This document shows, piece by piece, positions 1-6,747 of a stretch of 9,895 nt of DNA. The notes below the pieces were generated by a model. The model saw only the letters and a list, made by a program, of their open reading frames with translations, had not been told where the DNA came from and did no database searches. A program made the translations under genes and the position numbers. Location of the stretch: NCBI GenBank assembly GCA_046719465.1, contig JBDNCV010000142.1, positions 1 through 9,895 on the forward strand. Reading direction: 5' to 3'. Source of the DNA: JANWYT01 sp046719465 (GTDB taxonomy: Bacteria > Chloroflexota > Anaerolineae > Aggregatilineales > Phototrophicaceae). Position 1 is the first letter of the stretch; each line of letters begins with the position of its first letter.

Positions 1-1
1 C

Positions 2-1933
2 CTTGAGCTGGAGCCGTGGATCGACGCGCTGTACGAGGCCTCGGGGTCACAGGCCGTGCGCGTGCCCGTCAGCGAGGGCGTTGACCTGCTGGAGTACATG
101 GGGCATCACGATCACGATCATGGCGACCATGACCATGACCACAGCCACGATCACGACCACGGGGGCTTCATGGAAGGCGACGCGATGATCGGCACGCGCT
201 TGATCGTCAGCGACTTTGAGACCGGCAAGCTGCACGTGATCGACCTGCGCGACAACACGGTGATCGCCACGTTCGACGTCAGCGCGCCTGCGCGTGTGTA
301 TGCTTCCGAGAGCGGCCAGTACGCCTTTGCGGTGCAGCAGGCTGCAGGCCGGACGAACGTCGTGTTCAGCGGGGTGACGGCCGTCCCGCATGATGACCAC
401 TTCCACGCGGAGTTTGGCCGTCCGTCGATGCTGGGCGTGGACATCGCAGGCAGCACGCCGATCCACTTTGTGGCGCATCACGGCATGGTCGCTATCTTCA
501 ACGACGGCGACGGCACAGCCAGCATCTTCACCAACGACTTTTTGTTTGATGCTAGCGCGCCCCTGACGACGCTGGCGACAGCCCGCGCGCACCACGGCGT
601 GGCCGTCCCGCTGGGGGATGTGGTGCTCATCTCCAGCCCCAACATGGACGACCTCAACAGCGCGCTGCCTATCGGCGTGGATGTGATGTCGATGGATGGC
701 GACATCCTCCAGAGCTTCCCGGAGTGCCCGGGCCTGCACGGCGAGGCCGCGTTTGACCACGACGCGGTGGCCTTTGGCTGCTCGGACGGCATTCTGATCG
801 TCGAACGCGAAGGCGATGCGTTCGTCAGCCGCAAGATCGCCAACCCAACCGCCAACCCTGACCTGCGCACAGGCACGCTCTACTACATGGAAGGGGCACA
901 GTTCCTGTTGGGCAATTACGGGCGCAATGCGATAGTGCGCATTGACCCCGTCGCGGGCACGTCGGAAGTCGTGCTCGACGCTGGCCAGCGCATTTGGCGC
1001 TTCCAGTATCATGGTGAGGATCCCACGAAAGCGGTGGCGTTGACGATGGACGGCAACCTCCACCTGATCGACATTGCCAGCGGCGAAATTGAGGGCACGG
1101 TGCAGGTAGTGGATCCGTTCCTTGCGCCCGCCAGCGGTCGTTCCGCTCCGCGCCCCTTCTTCGTCACCAACGGCCACATGGCCTACGTCAGCGAGCCGCT
1201 GCCGGGGGACATCCGCGCGGTTGACCTCGAGACGATGACCGTGACCGACATGCGCGTAGTCGTCGGCGGCAAGCCGTTCACGATGGCCGTGTTCGGGATG
1301 ACCGCCGCCAGCGAGCTAGCGCACGACCATGATCACGACCACGACCATGATCACGACCACGACCATGATCACGACCACGACCATGATCACGCGCACGGCG
1401 AGTTCGACCCGCACACGTGGCTTGCGCCGCGCAACGTGATCATCTTCGCCCAGAACATCCGCGACGCGCTGGTGACAGCCGACCCTGACCACGCTGCCGA
1501 TTATGAAGCCAACGCCGCCGCCTACATCGCGGAGCTGGAAGCGCTGGACGCCTACATCACCGAGCAGGTGGCGCGCATCCCGGAGCAGAACCGCGTGCTG
1601 GTGGCCACGCATGAGCTGTTCGCCTACTTCGCCCGCGACTACGGTTTTACGCTGCTGGATACGCCGTTAGCCTCAGTGACGACCGCTGCAGAGCCAGCCG
1701 CCGGTCAGATCGCCATCGTGATTGAGGAAATCCGCGCGGCAGGCGTGCCGGCGATCTTCGTCGAGAACGTGGGCAGCGCAGCGCTGATGGAGCGCATCGC
1801 CAGCGAGGCGGGCGTGATCGTCGCGCCGCCGCTGTTTACGCATGGCTTGGGGCCAGCAGGCAGCGGAGCCGAGACATATCTGGGCATGATGCGCTACAAT
1901 ATCGACGTCATCGTTGAGGCGCTCAGCAGTTAG
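2..1933 (+). CDS. Zinc ABC transporter substrate-binding protein with an inserted AztD-like metallochaperone domain (5' partial)
   Basis: The frame is open from the left edge; 643 residues are visible and the start lies upstream. Visible residues 1-34 match the end of a ZnuA-type N-lobe (ELEPW, then a strand leading to EYMG). Residues 35-53 are a His/Asp linker. Residues about 62-433 look like a beta-propeller resembling zinc metallochaperone AztD: HDDHFHAEFGRP (130-141), HHG pairs (159-160, 197-198), CPGLHGEA with Cys242 and His246, FGC with Cys260 (possible disulfide), and FLLGNYG. Residues 441-465 are a second His/Asp linker. Residues 466-643 are the ZnuA C-lobe: DPHTW and THELFAYF carry the second and third expected metal-ligand histidines, ending GLGPAGSGAETYLGMM. 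The usual fourth-ligand Asp position reads His (codon 1841-1843). The protein is presumably exported, and it should capture Zn2+ and deliver it to the permease encoded downstream. The C-lobe assignment is firm; the AztD assignment rests on remembered family motifs. Confidence 0.85.
   Translation, partial: LELEPWIDALYEASGSQAVRVPVSEGVDLLEYMGHHDHDHGDHDHDHSHDHDHGGFMEGDAMIGTRLIVSDFETGKLHVIDLRDNTVIATFDVSAPARVYASESGQYAFAVQQAAGRTNVVFSGVTAVPHDDHFHAEFGRPSMLGVDIAGSTPIHFVAHHGMVAIFNDGDGTASIFTNDFLFDASAPLTTLATARAHHGVAVPLGDVVLISSPNMDDLNSALPIGVDVMSMDGDILQSFPECPGLHGEAAFDHDAVAFGCSDGILIVEREGDAFVSRKIANPTANPDLRTGTLYYMEGAQFLLGNYGRNAIVRIDPVAGTSEVVLDAGQRIWRFQYHGEDPTKAVALTMDGNLHLIDIASGEIEGTVQVVDPFLAPASGRSAPRPFFVTNGHMAYVSEPLPGDIRAVDLETMTVTDMRVVVGGKPFTMAVFGMTAASELAHDHDHDHDHDHDHDHDHDHDHDHAHGEFDPHTWLAPRNVIIFAQNIRDALVTADPDHAADYEANAAAYIAELEALDAYITEQVARIPEQNRVLVATHELFAYFARDYGFTLLDTPLASVTTAAEPAAGQIAIVIEEIRAAGVPAIFVENVGSAALMERIASEAGVIVAPPLFTHGLGPAGSGAETYLGMMRYNIDVIVEALSS
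104..160 (+). other. First His/Asp-rich metal-binding linker
   Basis: This codes for a nearly alternating His-Asp tract (HHDHDHGDHDHDHSHDHDH) at the point where ZnuA proteins carry their flexible His-rich loop, just before the inserted propeller. Such loops bind zinc with low affinity and are thought to act as collectors or sensors. Unlike the second tract it is not a regular DNA-level repeat: it is broken by Gly and Ser and mixes codons. Confidence 0.8.
1325..1390 (+). repeat. 18-bp in-frame tandem repeat encoding Asp-His
   Basis: The unit GACCATGATCACGACCAC (Asp-His three times) is present as three perfect copies plus a 12-bp partial copy. It builds the second His/Asp linker, between the inserted propeller and the ZnuA C-lobe. 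The identity of the codons, not just of the residues, points to recent expansion by slippage or unequal recombination. The copy number could therefore vary between strains or be miscounted in an assembly. Confidence 0.95.
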
Positions 1934-1943
1934 CGAGAAGGCT

Positions 1944-2693
1944 ATGTGGTCATACGGCAGTCGCGTACACAAAGATCCGGTTCCGGGCGCGCCTGCGCTG
2001 GACGTGCGCGATCTGTGTGTGGCTTATTCCGATACGCGCCAATTAGCGCTCAAGAATGTGACCTTTACCGTGCCGATTGGCGCGCGCGCCGCGCTAATCG
2101 GCCACAATGGGGCAGGCAAGTCTACCCTGCTCAAGGCGATTGCGGGCTTGCTGCCGGTCAAATCTGGCAGCATTTTGATCTATGGCAACCCGCCGGGCGC
2201 GTGCCATCACCGCGTGGCTTATCTGCCACAGCGCGGCGACATCGACTGGCGCTTCCCGATCACGCTGCGCAAGCTGGTGATGACCGGGCGCTACGTTCAC
2301 ATGGGCTGGTTTCGTCGCCCCTCGCGCGCCGATTGGCAGATCGTCGATGCGGTGATCGAACGGCTGGGCCTCGCGGACTTGCGCCAGCGGCAGATCGGGC
2401 AGCTTTCCGGCGGGCAGCAGCAGCGCGCCCTGCTGGCGCGGGCGCTGGCCCAAGATGCTGACCTGCTGCTGCTGGATGAGCCGCTCAACGCTGTGGACGC
2501 GGCCACCCGCCAGATCATCGCCCAAGTGCTGGACGATCTGCGCGCGCGCGGCAAGACGATCCTCATGGCCACGCATGAGCTGGCGACGCTGGCCACCCAC
2601 TTTGACCTCGCCATGAACCTGAGCAGCAAGCGCGCGACAGCCGCGCCCGTGAGCACCACTCAGTCCCCGCTGGAGCTTGAACTGACCCCATGA
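1944..2693 (+). CDS. znuC: Zinc/manganese ABC transporter ATP-binding protein
   Basis: This 249-residue cytoplasmic ATPase powers the metal importer. It has Walker A GHNGAGKST (53-61), Q-loop Gln96, the signature LSGGQQQR (154-161), Walker B LLLLDEP (174-180) and H-loop His211 in ATHEL. The stretch RGDIDWRFPIT followed by MTGRY (97-117) is characteristic of the zinc/manganese (ZnuC/MntB/AztA) branch and distinguishes it from other importer ATPases. The ATG at 1944 was chosen because GAGAAGG lies just upstream, although the spacing is only about 2 nt; a TTG at 1914 is in frame but lies inside the preceding gene. It starts 10 nt after the binding-protein stop, and its end overlaps the permease start by 4 nt, so translation is probably coupled. 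If the upstream gene is truly an AztC-AztD fusion, aztA would be the better symbol. Metal specificity is inferred from the neighbour. Confidence 0.93.
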   Translation: MWSYGSRVHKDPVPGAPALDVRDLCVAYSDTRQLALKNVTFTVPIGARAALIGHNGAGKSTLLKAIAGLLPVKSGSILIYGNPPGACHHRVAYLPQRGDIDWRFPITLRKLVMTGRYVHMGWFRRPSRADWQIVDAVIERLGLADLRQRQIGQLSGGQQQRALLARALAQDADLLLLDEPLNAVDAATRQIIAQVLDDLRARGKTILMATHELATLATHFDLAMNLSSKRATAAPVSTTQSPLELELTP

Positions 2694-3568
2694 CCGAACT
2701 CATCGACTGGTTGGCTGCGCCGTTTCGCTTTCAATTCATGCAGACGGCGCTCATGGCGGCGGTGCTGGTCGGTTTGGCCTGTGCCAGCATCGGCGTGTAC
2801 GTCGTCCTGCGGCGCATGGCCTTCATCGGCGACGCGCTCGCGCACACCATCCTGCCCGGCGTGGTGATCGCCTACCTCAACCAAGCCAACTTGCAGGTGG
2901 GCGCGCTGGCGGCGGGCCTAGCAACGGCGCTGGGGATCGGTTGGCTGTCGCGGCGGCAGGCCATCCGCGAGGACACGGCTATCGGCGTGGTGTTCACGGG
3001 GATGTTCGCGTTCGGTGTGCTGCTGATGAGCACGACGCGCTCGTTCCGCGATTTTACCCACATCCTGTTCGGCAACGTCTTGGGCGTGACGGCTGCCGAT
3101 TTGCAGATGATCGCGCTCATTACGTTGGGCGTGCTGCTCATGCTGGCGCTGTTCCACAAAGAGCTGGAACTCACCTCGTTCGACCCCACCCACGCGGAGG
3201 TGATCGGGCTGCGCGCCTCGCGCTTGCGCTACCTGCTGCTGGTGCTGCTGGCCTTCACGGTCGTGAGCAGCATTCAGCTCGTGGGCGTGGTGATGACGAC
3301 CGCGCTGCTCATCACGCCGGCGGCCGCGGCCTCGATGCTCACGGTGCGCTTGTGGCGGATGATGGCGATTGCGGCGTTCATCGCGGTCGCCTCGGGGGTG
3401 GTCGGCCTATACGCCTCGTTCTATGCCAACGTCGCCTCGGGCGCGGCGATTGTGCTGGCCAGCACGGCCTTCTTCGCGCTGGCGTGGGCGTTCAACGGCG
3501 CGCGCCTGTTCCTCAGCCCTGCCGAGCCAACCATCGATCAAGACGACCTCGACTCAGACGACGACTGA
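2690..3568 (+). CDS. znuB: Zinc/manganese ABC transporter permease, ABC-3 family
   Basis: This is a 292-residue inner-membrane channel subunit with about eight hydrophobic segments (roughly 15-39, 52-66, 68-85, 95-113, 135-154, 180-203, 223-243 and 248-268). Family signs include LRRMAFIGDALAHTILPG (40-57), the ATPase-coupling region ELTSFDPTHAEVIGL (160-174), and VGVVMTTALLITPAAAA (198-214). The ATG overlaps the ATPase stop as ATGA, which suggests translational coupling. The cytoplasmic or external tail after the last helix ends in an acidic run, DQDDLDSDDD (283-292). This is not needed for the family fold and could weakly bind metal, but that is speculation. The gene closes the importer operon; the promoter of the next gene overlaps its stop codon. 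Confidence 0.93.
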   Translation: MTELIDWLAAPFRFQFMQTALMAAVLVGLACASIGVYVVLRRMAFIGDALAHTILPGVVIAYLNQANLQVGALAAGLATALGIGWLSRRQAIREDTAIGVVFTGMFAFGVLLMSTTRSFRDFTHILFGNVLGVTAADLQMIALITLGVLLMLALFHKELELTSFDPTHAEVIGLRASRLRYLLLVLLAFTVVSSIQLVGVVMTTALLITPAAAASMLTVRLWRMMAIAAFIAVASGVVGLYASFYANVASGAAIVLASTAFFALAWAFNGARLFLSPAEPTIDQDDLDSDDD

Positions 3569-3593
3569 CACAGCCCCGCCGCTGTGCTAAGAT
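3565..3593 (+). promoter_or_regulatory. Sigma-70-type promoter for the glycosyltransferase gene
   Basis: A -35 box CTGACA (3565-3570, 5 of 6 consensus bases) and a -10 box TAAGAT (3588-3593) are separated by exactly 17 nt. The -10 is preceded by TGC, forming an extended -10. The -35 overlaps the permease stop codon TGA (3566-3568). Transcription would start near 3600, giving a leader of about 28 nt. The prediction rests on sequence match only. Confidence 0.65.
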
Positions 3594-3627
3594 GCGCTGC
3601 GTCGCCGCTTAGGGAGCTGCCCACCGT

Positions 3628-6063
3628 ATGACCCTGCCCCTCTCCCGAGGTCGCTATTTGGCTGTGATGATTGCCCTGCTGGGCATGGCGTTTGCGCTGC
3701 GGCTCATCCACCTTGACACGTGGCCGCCCGGCCAACACGCGGACGAGTCGTTCAAAGTGCTGCGGGCGCTGCACCTGCTGGAGGGGCGCTGGGGAGCGTT
3801 CTTCCTCGGCGAAGGCTCCACCGAGCCGTTCCATCTCATCCCGCGCGCGCTGTGGATGCTCATCTTCCCGGCCGACACGTTCCACTCACGCCTGCTGACC
3901 GCGTTCGTCGGCCTGCTGACCGTGGCGGCGACCGGGGCGCTGTGCGCGGCGGTGTTCCGGGCGCATCCCCTGCGCCGGTGGATCGCGCTGCTGGCGGTCG
4001 CGCTGATCGCGGCCATGCCTGCGGCGGTGCTCATCTCGCGCCAGATGTACCGCGCCAACTATGTGCCGCTGTTCGCCGCGTTGAGCGTAGCGCTGCTCTG
4101 GCATGGGCTGGACAAGCGGCGCACGTGGGCGCTGGGGCTGGCGGGCTTCATGGGCGGCTGGGCAGCGGTGTTCTACCTCGGCGGGTTCTTCTTTCTGCCA
4201 GCGCTGGGGGCAACCGTCTTGCTGACGCTGCGGCGCTGGCCGTGGCGCGGGCTGGCAGCCTTCGCGCTCGGCTTGGGCATACCGGTCGGCCTGTGGGCGC
4301 TGGTGATCTTGGGCGTGCCGGATACGCTGCAATTCCGCACCAACGACATGCCCACCCTCAGCGTAGACGACGGCGGCTTTTTGCGCACTTATCTTGAGAC
4401 CTTCATCGCGTGGTTCACCGCACAGCACAAGGTCGCTACCATGCTCTACAGCGTCGGGACGCTGCCGCTGTTCCCCTTGTGGAGCGCCCCGCTGCTGCTG
4501 ATCGGCGCGCTGCGCTCACTGGGGAGCGTGCGCCTGCTGAGCCTGACGCTGACGTCGCTCAGCGTGGCGTGGGCCGCGACGATCACGCTCGAGCCGTGGC
4601 AGCCGCTGCGCCAGATCGGGCACTACCCGTTCACGATGGCCTTGATCGCGCTGGGGGTCGTCACGCTTGCAGAGCGGTTCCCGCTGCGGCGGCAGCACGC
4701 GGCGGGGGCGCTGGCGGCGGTGGGCGTGTTCGCGGCGGCTTACGCTGCGACCACGTGGGAGGCGATCCGCTACAAGTTCAACGATGACCCCGTGTGGCTG
4801 GGCGACCCCAACCACTGGGAGAGCCTCAACTCGGCGTTTCACTATGGCCTGACGGAGGTGATGACATGGGTCAAAGCGCAGCCGGAGCAGGCCTTCTACC
4901 TGCCGCTAGACACGGTGAACCACGCCAGCGCGGCGGCGCTGCTGTTCGCGCAGGGCTATGAGGGGCGCCTGTGGCCGGGCGGCGACCTCCCCGCTGGGAC
5001 GCTGGTGATGCCCGTGCCGGGCTTCTTCGACTTCCCGCCGATTGACCACCCGCTGCAATATGCGCTGGTGCAGGGGCAGGTGGTGTACGTGCTGCCGCCG
5101 CTGCGCTGGGCCGCGGGCGAGGCGCTCTATCAGCGGGCGTTGACCACCGGCGAGCCGATCCGCGCGATTGCTGCGCAGCATGAGACGGTGCGCCTGCTGC
5201 CCGTGAGCGCCGAGGACTTCCCGCTGCTGAGCATGCCACAAGGAGAGCCTATCGCGCGCTTTGGCGACGCGCTGGAGCTGCTGGCGGTCGATTTGCCGCC
5301 GGAGGTGCAGCCCGGCCAGCGCTTCCCTGTGACGACTTATTGGCGCGTCACCACACCGCCGCGGACGGATTACTTCATGCGCCTTCAGCCAGTAGACTAC
5401 GTCGGCATGGGCGAGGGCGACCCCGAGACCGACTGGCTGCTGCGCTTCATCTATCCGTCGCCGCGCTGGCAGGTGGGGGAGATCATCCCCGTGACGCAGT
5501 ACTTGACGCTCTACAACAGCGCGCCAGAGGGGGCCTATCAAATCTTGGTAGGGGTTTACAGCCTGCCGTTTTATCGTTATGAACCGGTGACGCTGGGGCC
5601 GCGCTTGACCGAGACGCTGGCGCTGGCCGGACGCTCCCGCGTTCCGCTGAGCAGCATGCCCGCGCCGCTGCCGGAGGCTCTGCCGCAGGGCGTGGTGTTC
5701 GCTGAAGCCCTGCGCTTGGAGAGCGCCTCGGTGACGGCGCAGGGGGATGAGATCGACGTGCGTTTGACGTGGCGCGTGCTGGCCGAACAGCCCATCGCCT
5801 ACACGGTGTTCGTGCATGGCCTGCAAGCGGGGGAGCTGGTGGCACAGCGCGACTTTCAACCGTTTGAGGGGCGGCTGCCTGTCAACCAATGGCGCACAGG
5901 TGAGCAGATCACGCTGCAAGTGACGTTCGACCGCGCTGAATTCGCGGGCGACGCGCCGATCCAGTTCAGCGTCGGGCTGTACGATCCGCTGACGCTCGTG
6001 CGCGCCGAGGCCACCTCAGACGGCACGCGGATCACCGACCGCGTGTGGCTGCTTCGTGAGTGA
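3628..6063 (+). CDS. GT-C (ArnT/PMT-like, GT39/GT83-type) membrane glycosyltransferase with two C-terminal beta-sandwich domains
   Basis: This 811-residue protein probably transfers a sugar from a lipid-phosphate carrier on the outer face of the membrane; donor and acceptor cannot be read from the sequence. About ten transmembrane segments fill residues 10-376 (for example 10-29, 86-110, 117-137, 143-160, 167-190, 207-229, 333-349 and 357-376). The first outer loop holds HADE with Asp39-Glu40, where GT-C enzymes keep their catalytic acidic motif. Residues 380-535 form a soluble region. Two related beta-rich modules follow, about 543-655 (GQRFPVTTYWRV) and 688-809 (GDEIDVRLTWRV, then YTVFVHGL). 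They resemble the C-terminal modules often seen on Chloroflexota GT-C proteins. The ATG at 3628 has GGGAG 11 nt upstream. The gene has its own promoter and is probably unrelated to metal import. Its stop codon directly abuts that of the convergent gene. Confidence 0.8.
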   Translation: MTLPLSRGRYLAVMIALLGMAFALRLIHLDTWPPGQHADESFKVLRALHLLEGRWGAFFLGEGSTEPFHLIPRALWMLIFPADTFHSRLLTAFVGLLTVAATGALCAAVFRAHPLRRWIALLAVALIAAMPAAVLISRQMYRANYVPLFAALSVALLWHGLDKRRTWALGLAGFMGGWAAVFYLGGFFFLPALGATVLLTLRRWPWRGLAAFALGLGIPVGLWALVILGVPDTLQFRTNDMPTLSVDDGGFLRTYLETFIAWFTAQHKVATMLYSVGTLPLFPLWSAPLLLIGALRSLGSVRLLSLTLTSLSVAWAATITLEPWQPLRQIGHYPFTMALIALGVVTLAERFPLRRQHAAGALAAVGVFAAAYAATTWEAIRYKFNDDPVWLGDPNHWESLNSAFHYGLTEVMTWVKAQPEQAFYLPLDTVNHASAAALLFAQGYEGRLWPGGDLPAGTLVMPVPGFFDFPPIDHPLQYALVQGQVVYVLPPLRWAAGEALYQRALTTGEPIRAIAAQHETVRLLPVSAEDFPLLSMPQGEPIARFGDALELLAVDLPPEVQPGQRFPVTTYWRVTTPPRTDYFMRLQPVDYVGMGEGDPETDWLLRFIYPSPRWQVGEIIPVTQYLTLYNSAPEGAYQILVGVYSLPFYRYEPVTLGPRLTETLALAGRSRVPLSSMPAPLPEALPQGVVFAEALRLESASVTAQGDEIDVRLTWRVLAEQPIAYTVFVHGLQAGELVAQRDFQPFEGRLPVNQWRTGEQITLQVTFDRAEFAGDAPIQFSVGLYDPLTLVRAEATSDGTRITDRVWLLRE

Positions 6064-6507
6064 TTATGTAGAGGCGGTTTGCGTTCGCTGCGCTTGCAGC
6101 CATGCGAAAGCCTCTGCTTCGTCCTTGAAGAGGCGATTGTGATACCTGCCTCCCGACTGCCGACGCAGCGTCGCGCTGAAGACGTTGAGCAAGTTGGCGA
6201 CGAGCGAATTATCCACCAGAAGCGCCCCATACAGCGTCACCCCCGGGGGCAGTGAGTTGATGATTCCTTGTGCGCTGTGACGCAGCTTGGGGCTGAGGGC
6301 ATTTAACTTCTGCAAGTGGAAAAGGATGTAGGCGTTGTGCGGGTCAGGGGATTGAGCGATGAGATCGGCAACGACTTGCTCGGCCTCTCTGATGGCCTCT
6401 GGGCGCAAACTGTCCGAGGACACCAAGGCGGCGATGGCGCTGTCCTTGTACCAGAACGAGCGCACACCATACGGGTAGAGACGTTCTTGAACAGCTTGCG
6501 GGATCAT
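6064..6507 (-). CDS. Small SpoIIAA/STAS-like protein, paralogue of the neighbouring gene
   Basis: This is a 147-residue soluble protein with no signal peptide or membrane segment. Its layout is alternating strand and helix: YPYGVRSFWYKDSAIAAL, a helix at about 35-53, AYILFHL, LYGALLVDN, and a final FKDEAEAFAWL (127-137). The ending and the overall pattern match the SpoIIAA-like (STAS-type) domain proteins common in Chloroflexota, which are thought to act in protein-protein signalling; no partner is evident here. It aligns end to end with the 146-residue product encoded upstream on the same strand, so the two are ancient tandem duplicates. The start at 6507 is preferred over an in-frame ATG at 6555. 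GGAGG lies 8 nt before 6507, and the resulting N-terminus (MIPQ) lines up with the paralogue. GC content is lower than in the flanking genes. Confidence 0.72.
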   Translation of the reverse strand: MIPQAVQERLYPYGVRSFWYKDSAIAALVSSDSLRPEAIREAEQVVADLIAQSPDPHNAYILFHLQKLNALSPKLRHSAQGIINSLPPGVTLYGALLVDNSLVANLLNVFSATLRRQSGGRYHNRLFKDEAEAFAWLQAQRTQTAST

Positions 6508-6513
6508 TGACGC

Positions 6514-6593
6514 TGCCTCCAGTTTGAACCTCGTCGGGTGGCTTGGCTCAAGCATTTATCCGAAGAGCTTAGCGTGCACTGGGTAAGGAGGCA
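6514..6593 (-). promoter_or_regulatory. Candidate leader RNA fold sequestering the ribosome binding site
   Basis: The predicted leader runs from about 6596 to 6508. TGCCTCC (6587-6593) is perfectly complementary to GGAGGCA (6514-6520), which contains the ribosome binding site. Nested inside, TTGAGCC (6545-6551) pairs with GGTTCAA (6524-6530), with one G-U pair. Together they form a long hairpin with the Shine-Dalgarno bases in the basal helix. This suggests translational control, but both the transcription start and the fold are inferred. Confidence 0.4.
6516..6520 (-). promoter_or_regulatory. Strong ribosome binding site that decides the start at 6507
   Basis: On the minus strand CTGGAGG precedes ATG with 8 nt between GGAGG and the start codon. 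The longer candidate start at 6555 has no comparable site. This GGAGGCA can also pair with TGCCTCC near the 5' end of the predicted transcript. Confidence 0.8.
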
Positions 6594-6602
6594 ACGAAAA
6601 TG

Positions 6603-6631
6603 ACATTACAATTCTTCAATTTTCATGACAA
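6603..6631 (-). promoter_or_regulatory. Minus-strand promoter for the downstream STAS-like gene
   Basis: Read on the minus strand, TTGTCA (6626-6631, 5 of 6 consensus bases) and TAATGT (6603-6608) are 17 nt apart. The predicted start is near 6596, leaving a leader of about 89 nt. The -10 is a weak match (3 of 6), but the spacing is ideal and the location fits, since it lies after the terminator of the upstream gene. Confidence 0.45.
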
Positions 6632-6639
6632 TTTTCCAA

Positions 6640-6658
6640 GCGCCTTGTCACAAAGGCG
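6640..6658 (-). promoter_or_regulatory. Candidate operator, copy 1 of the TTTGTGACAAGG element
   Basis: The minus strand reads TTTGTGACAAGGCGC (6640-6654), set in a 6-bp inverted repeat CGCCTT/AAGGCG with a 6-nt loop (6641-6658). The same 12 bases occur on the plus strand at 7308-7319. In both places the element is followed by CGC, with exactly 31 nt from CGC to the predicted -10. The TGTGA core recalls CRP/FNR-family half-sites, but no regulator is encoded in the window. Confidence 0.45.
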
Positions 6659-6662
6659 TAAC

Positions 6663-6713
6663 AAAAAAACTGCTTCCCTTTCAACCGTGAGGACACTGGC
6701 AAAAAGGAAGCAG
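6663..6713 (-). terminator. Intrinsic terminator of the upstream STAS-like gene
   Basis: On the minus strand CTGCTTCC (6706-6713) pairs perfectly with GGAAGCAG (6670-6677), and a run of seven T follows (6663-6669). The loop of about 28 nt holds an inner helix, CC(A)GTG/CACGG. It begins about 35 nt after the stop codon of the 6748-7188 gene. It separates the two paralogues into different transcription units. Confidence 0.85.
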
Positions 6714-6747
6714 CCTGCGCCATTGAATTCGAAACTTGGCGAGCAGT

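Noticed and set aside
47..1177. Long minus-strand open frame opposite the metal-binding protein gene
   Set aside because: It is rich in Arg, His, Val and Ala in the way typical of antisense frames in high-GC DNA. The plus strand here has recognisable domain motifs.
1325..1390. Short regular repeats as a CRISPR array
   Set aside because: Units are directly adjacent with no spacers and are in frame within a protein-coding gene; the same holds for the 21-bp units at 9844-9895.
1914..1943. TTG at 1914 as the ATPase start
   Set aside because: It would overlap the preceding gene by 20 nt, and the added residues match nothing in the family. ATG 1944 has a purine-rich site directly upstream.
6070..6115. 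Inverted repeat AGAGGC/GCCTCT at the convergent ends of the glycosyltransferase and STAS-like genes
   Set aside because: The 6-bp arms are 34 nt apart, lie inside coding sequence, and have no T run on either strand. It is not convincing as a terminator.
6508..6555. ATG at 6555 as the start of the downstream STAS-like gene
   Set aside because: There is no ribosome binding site before it, and the extra 16 residues have no counterpart in the paralogue. ATG 6507 has GGAGG at 8-nt spacing.
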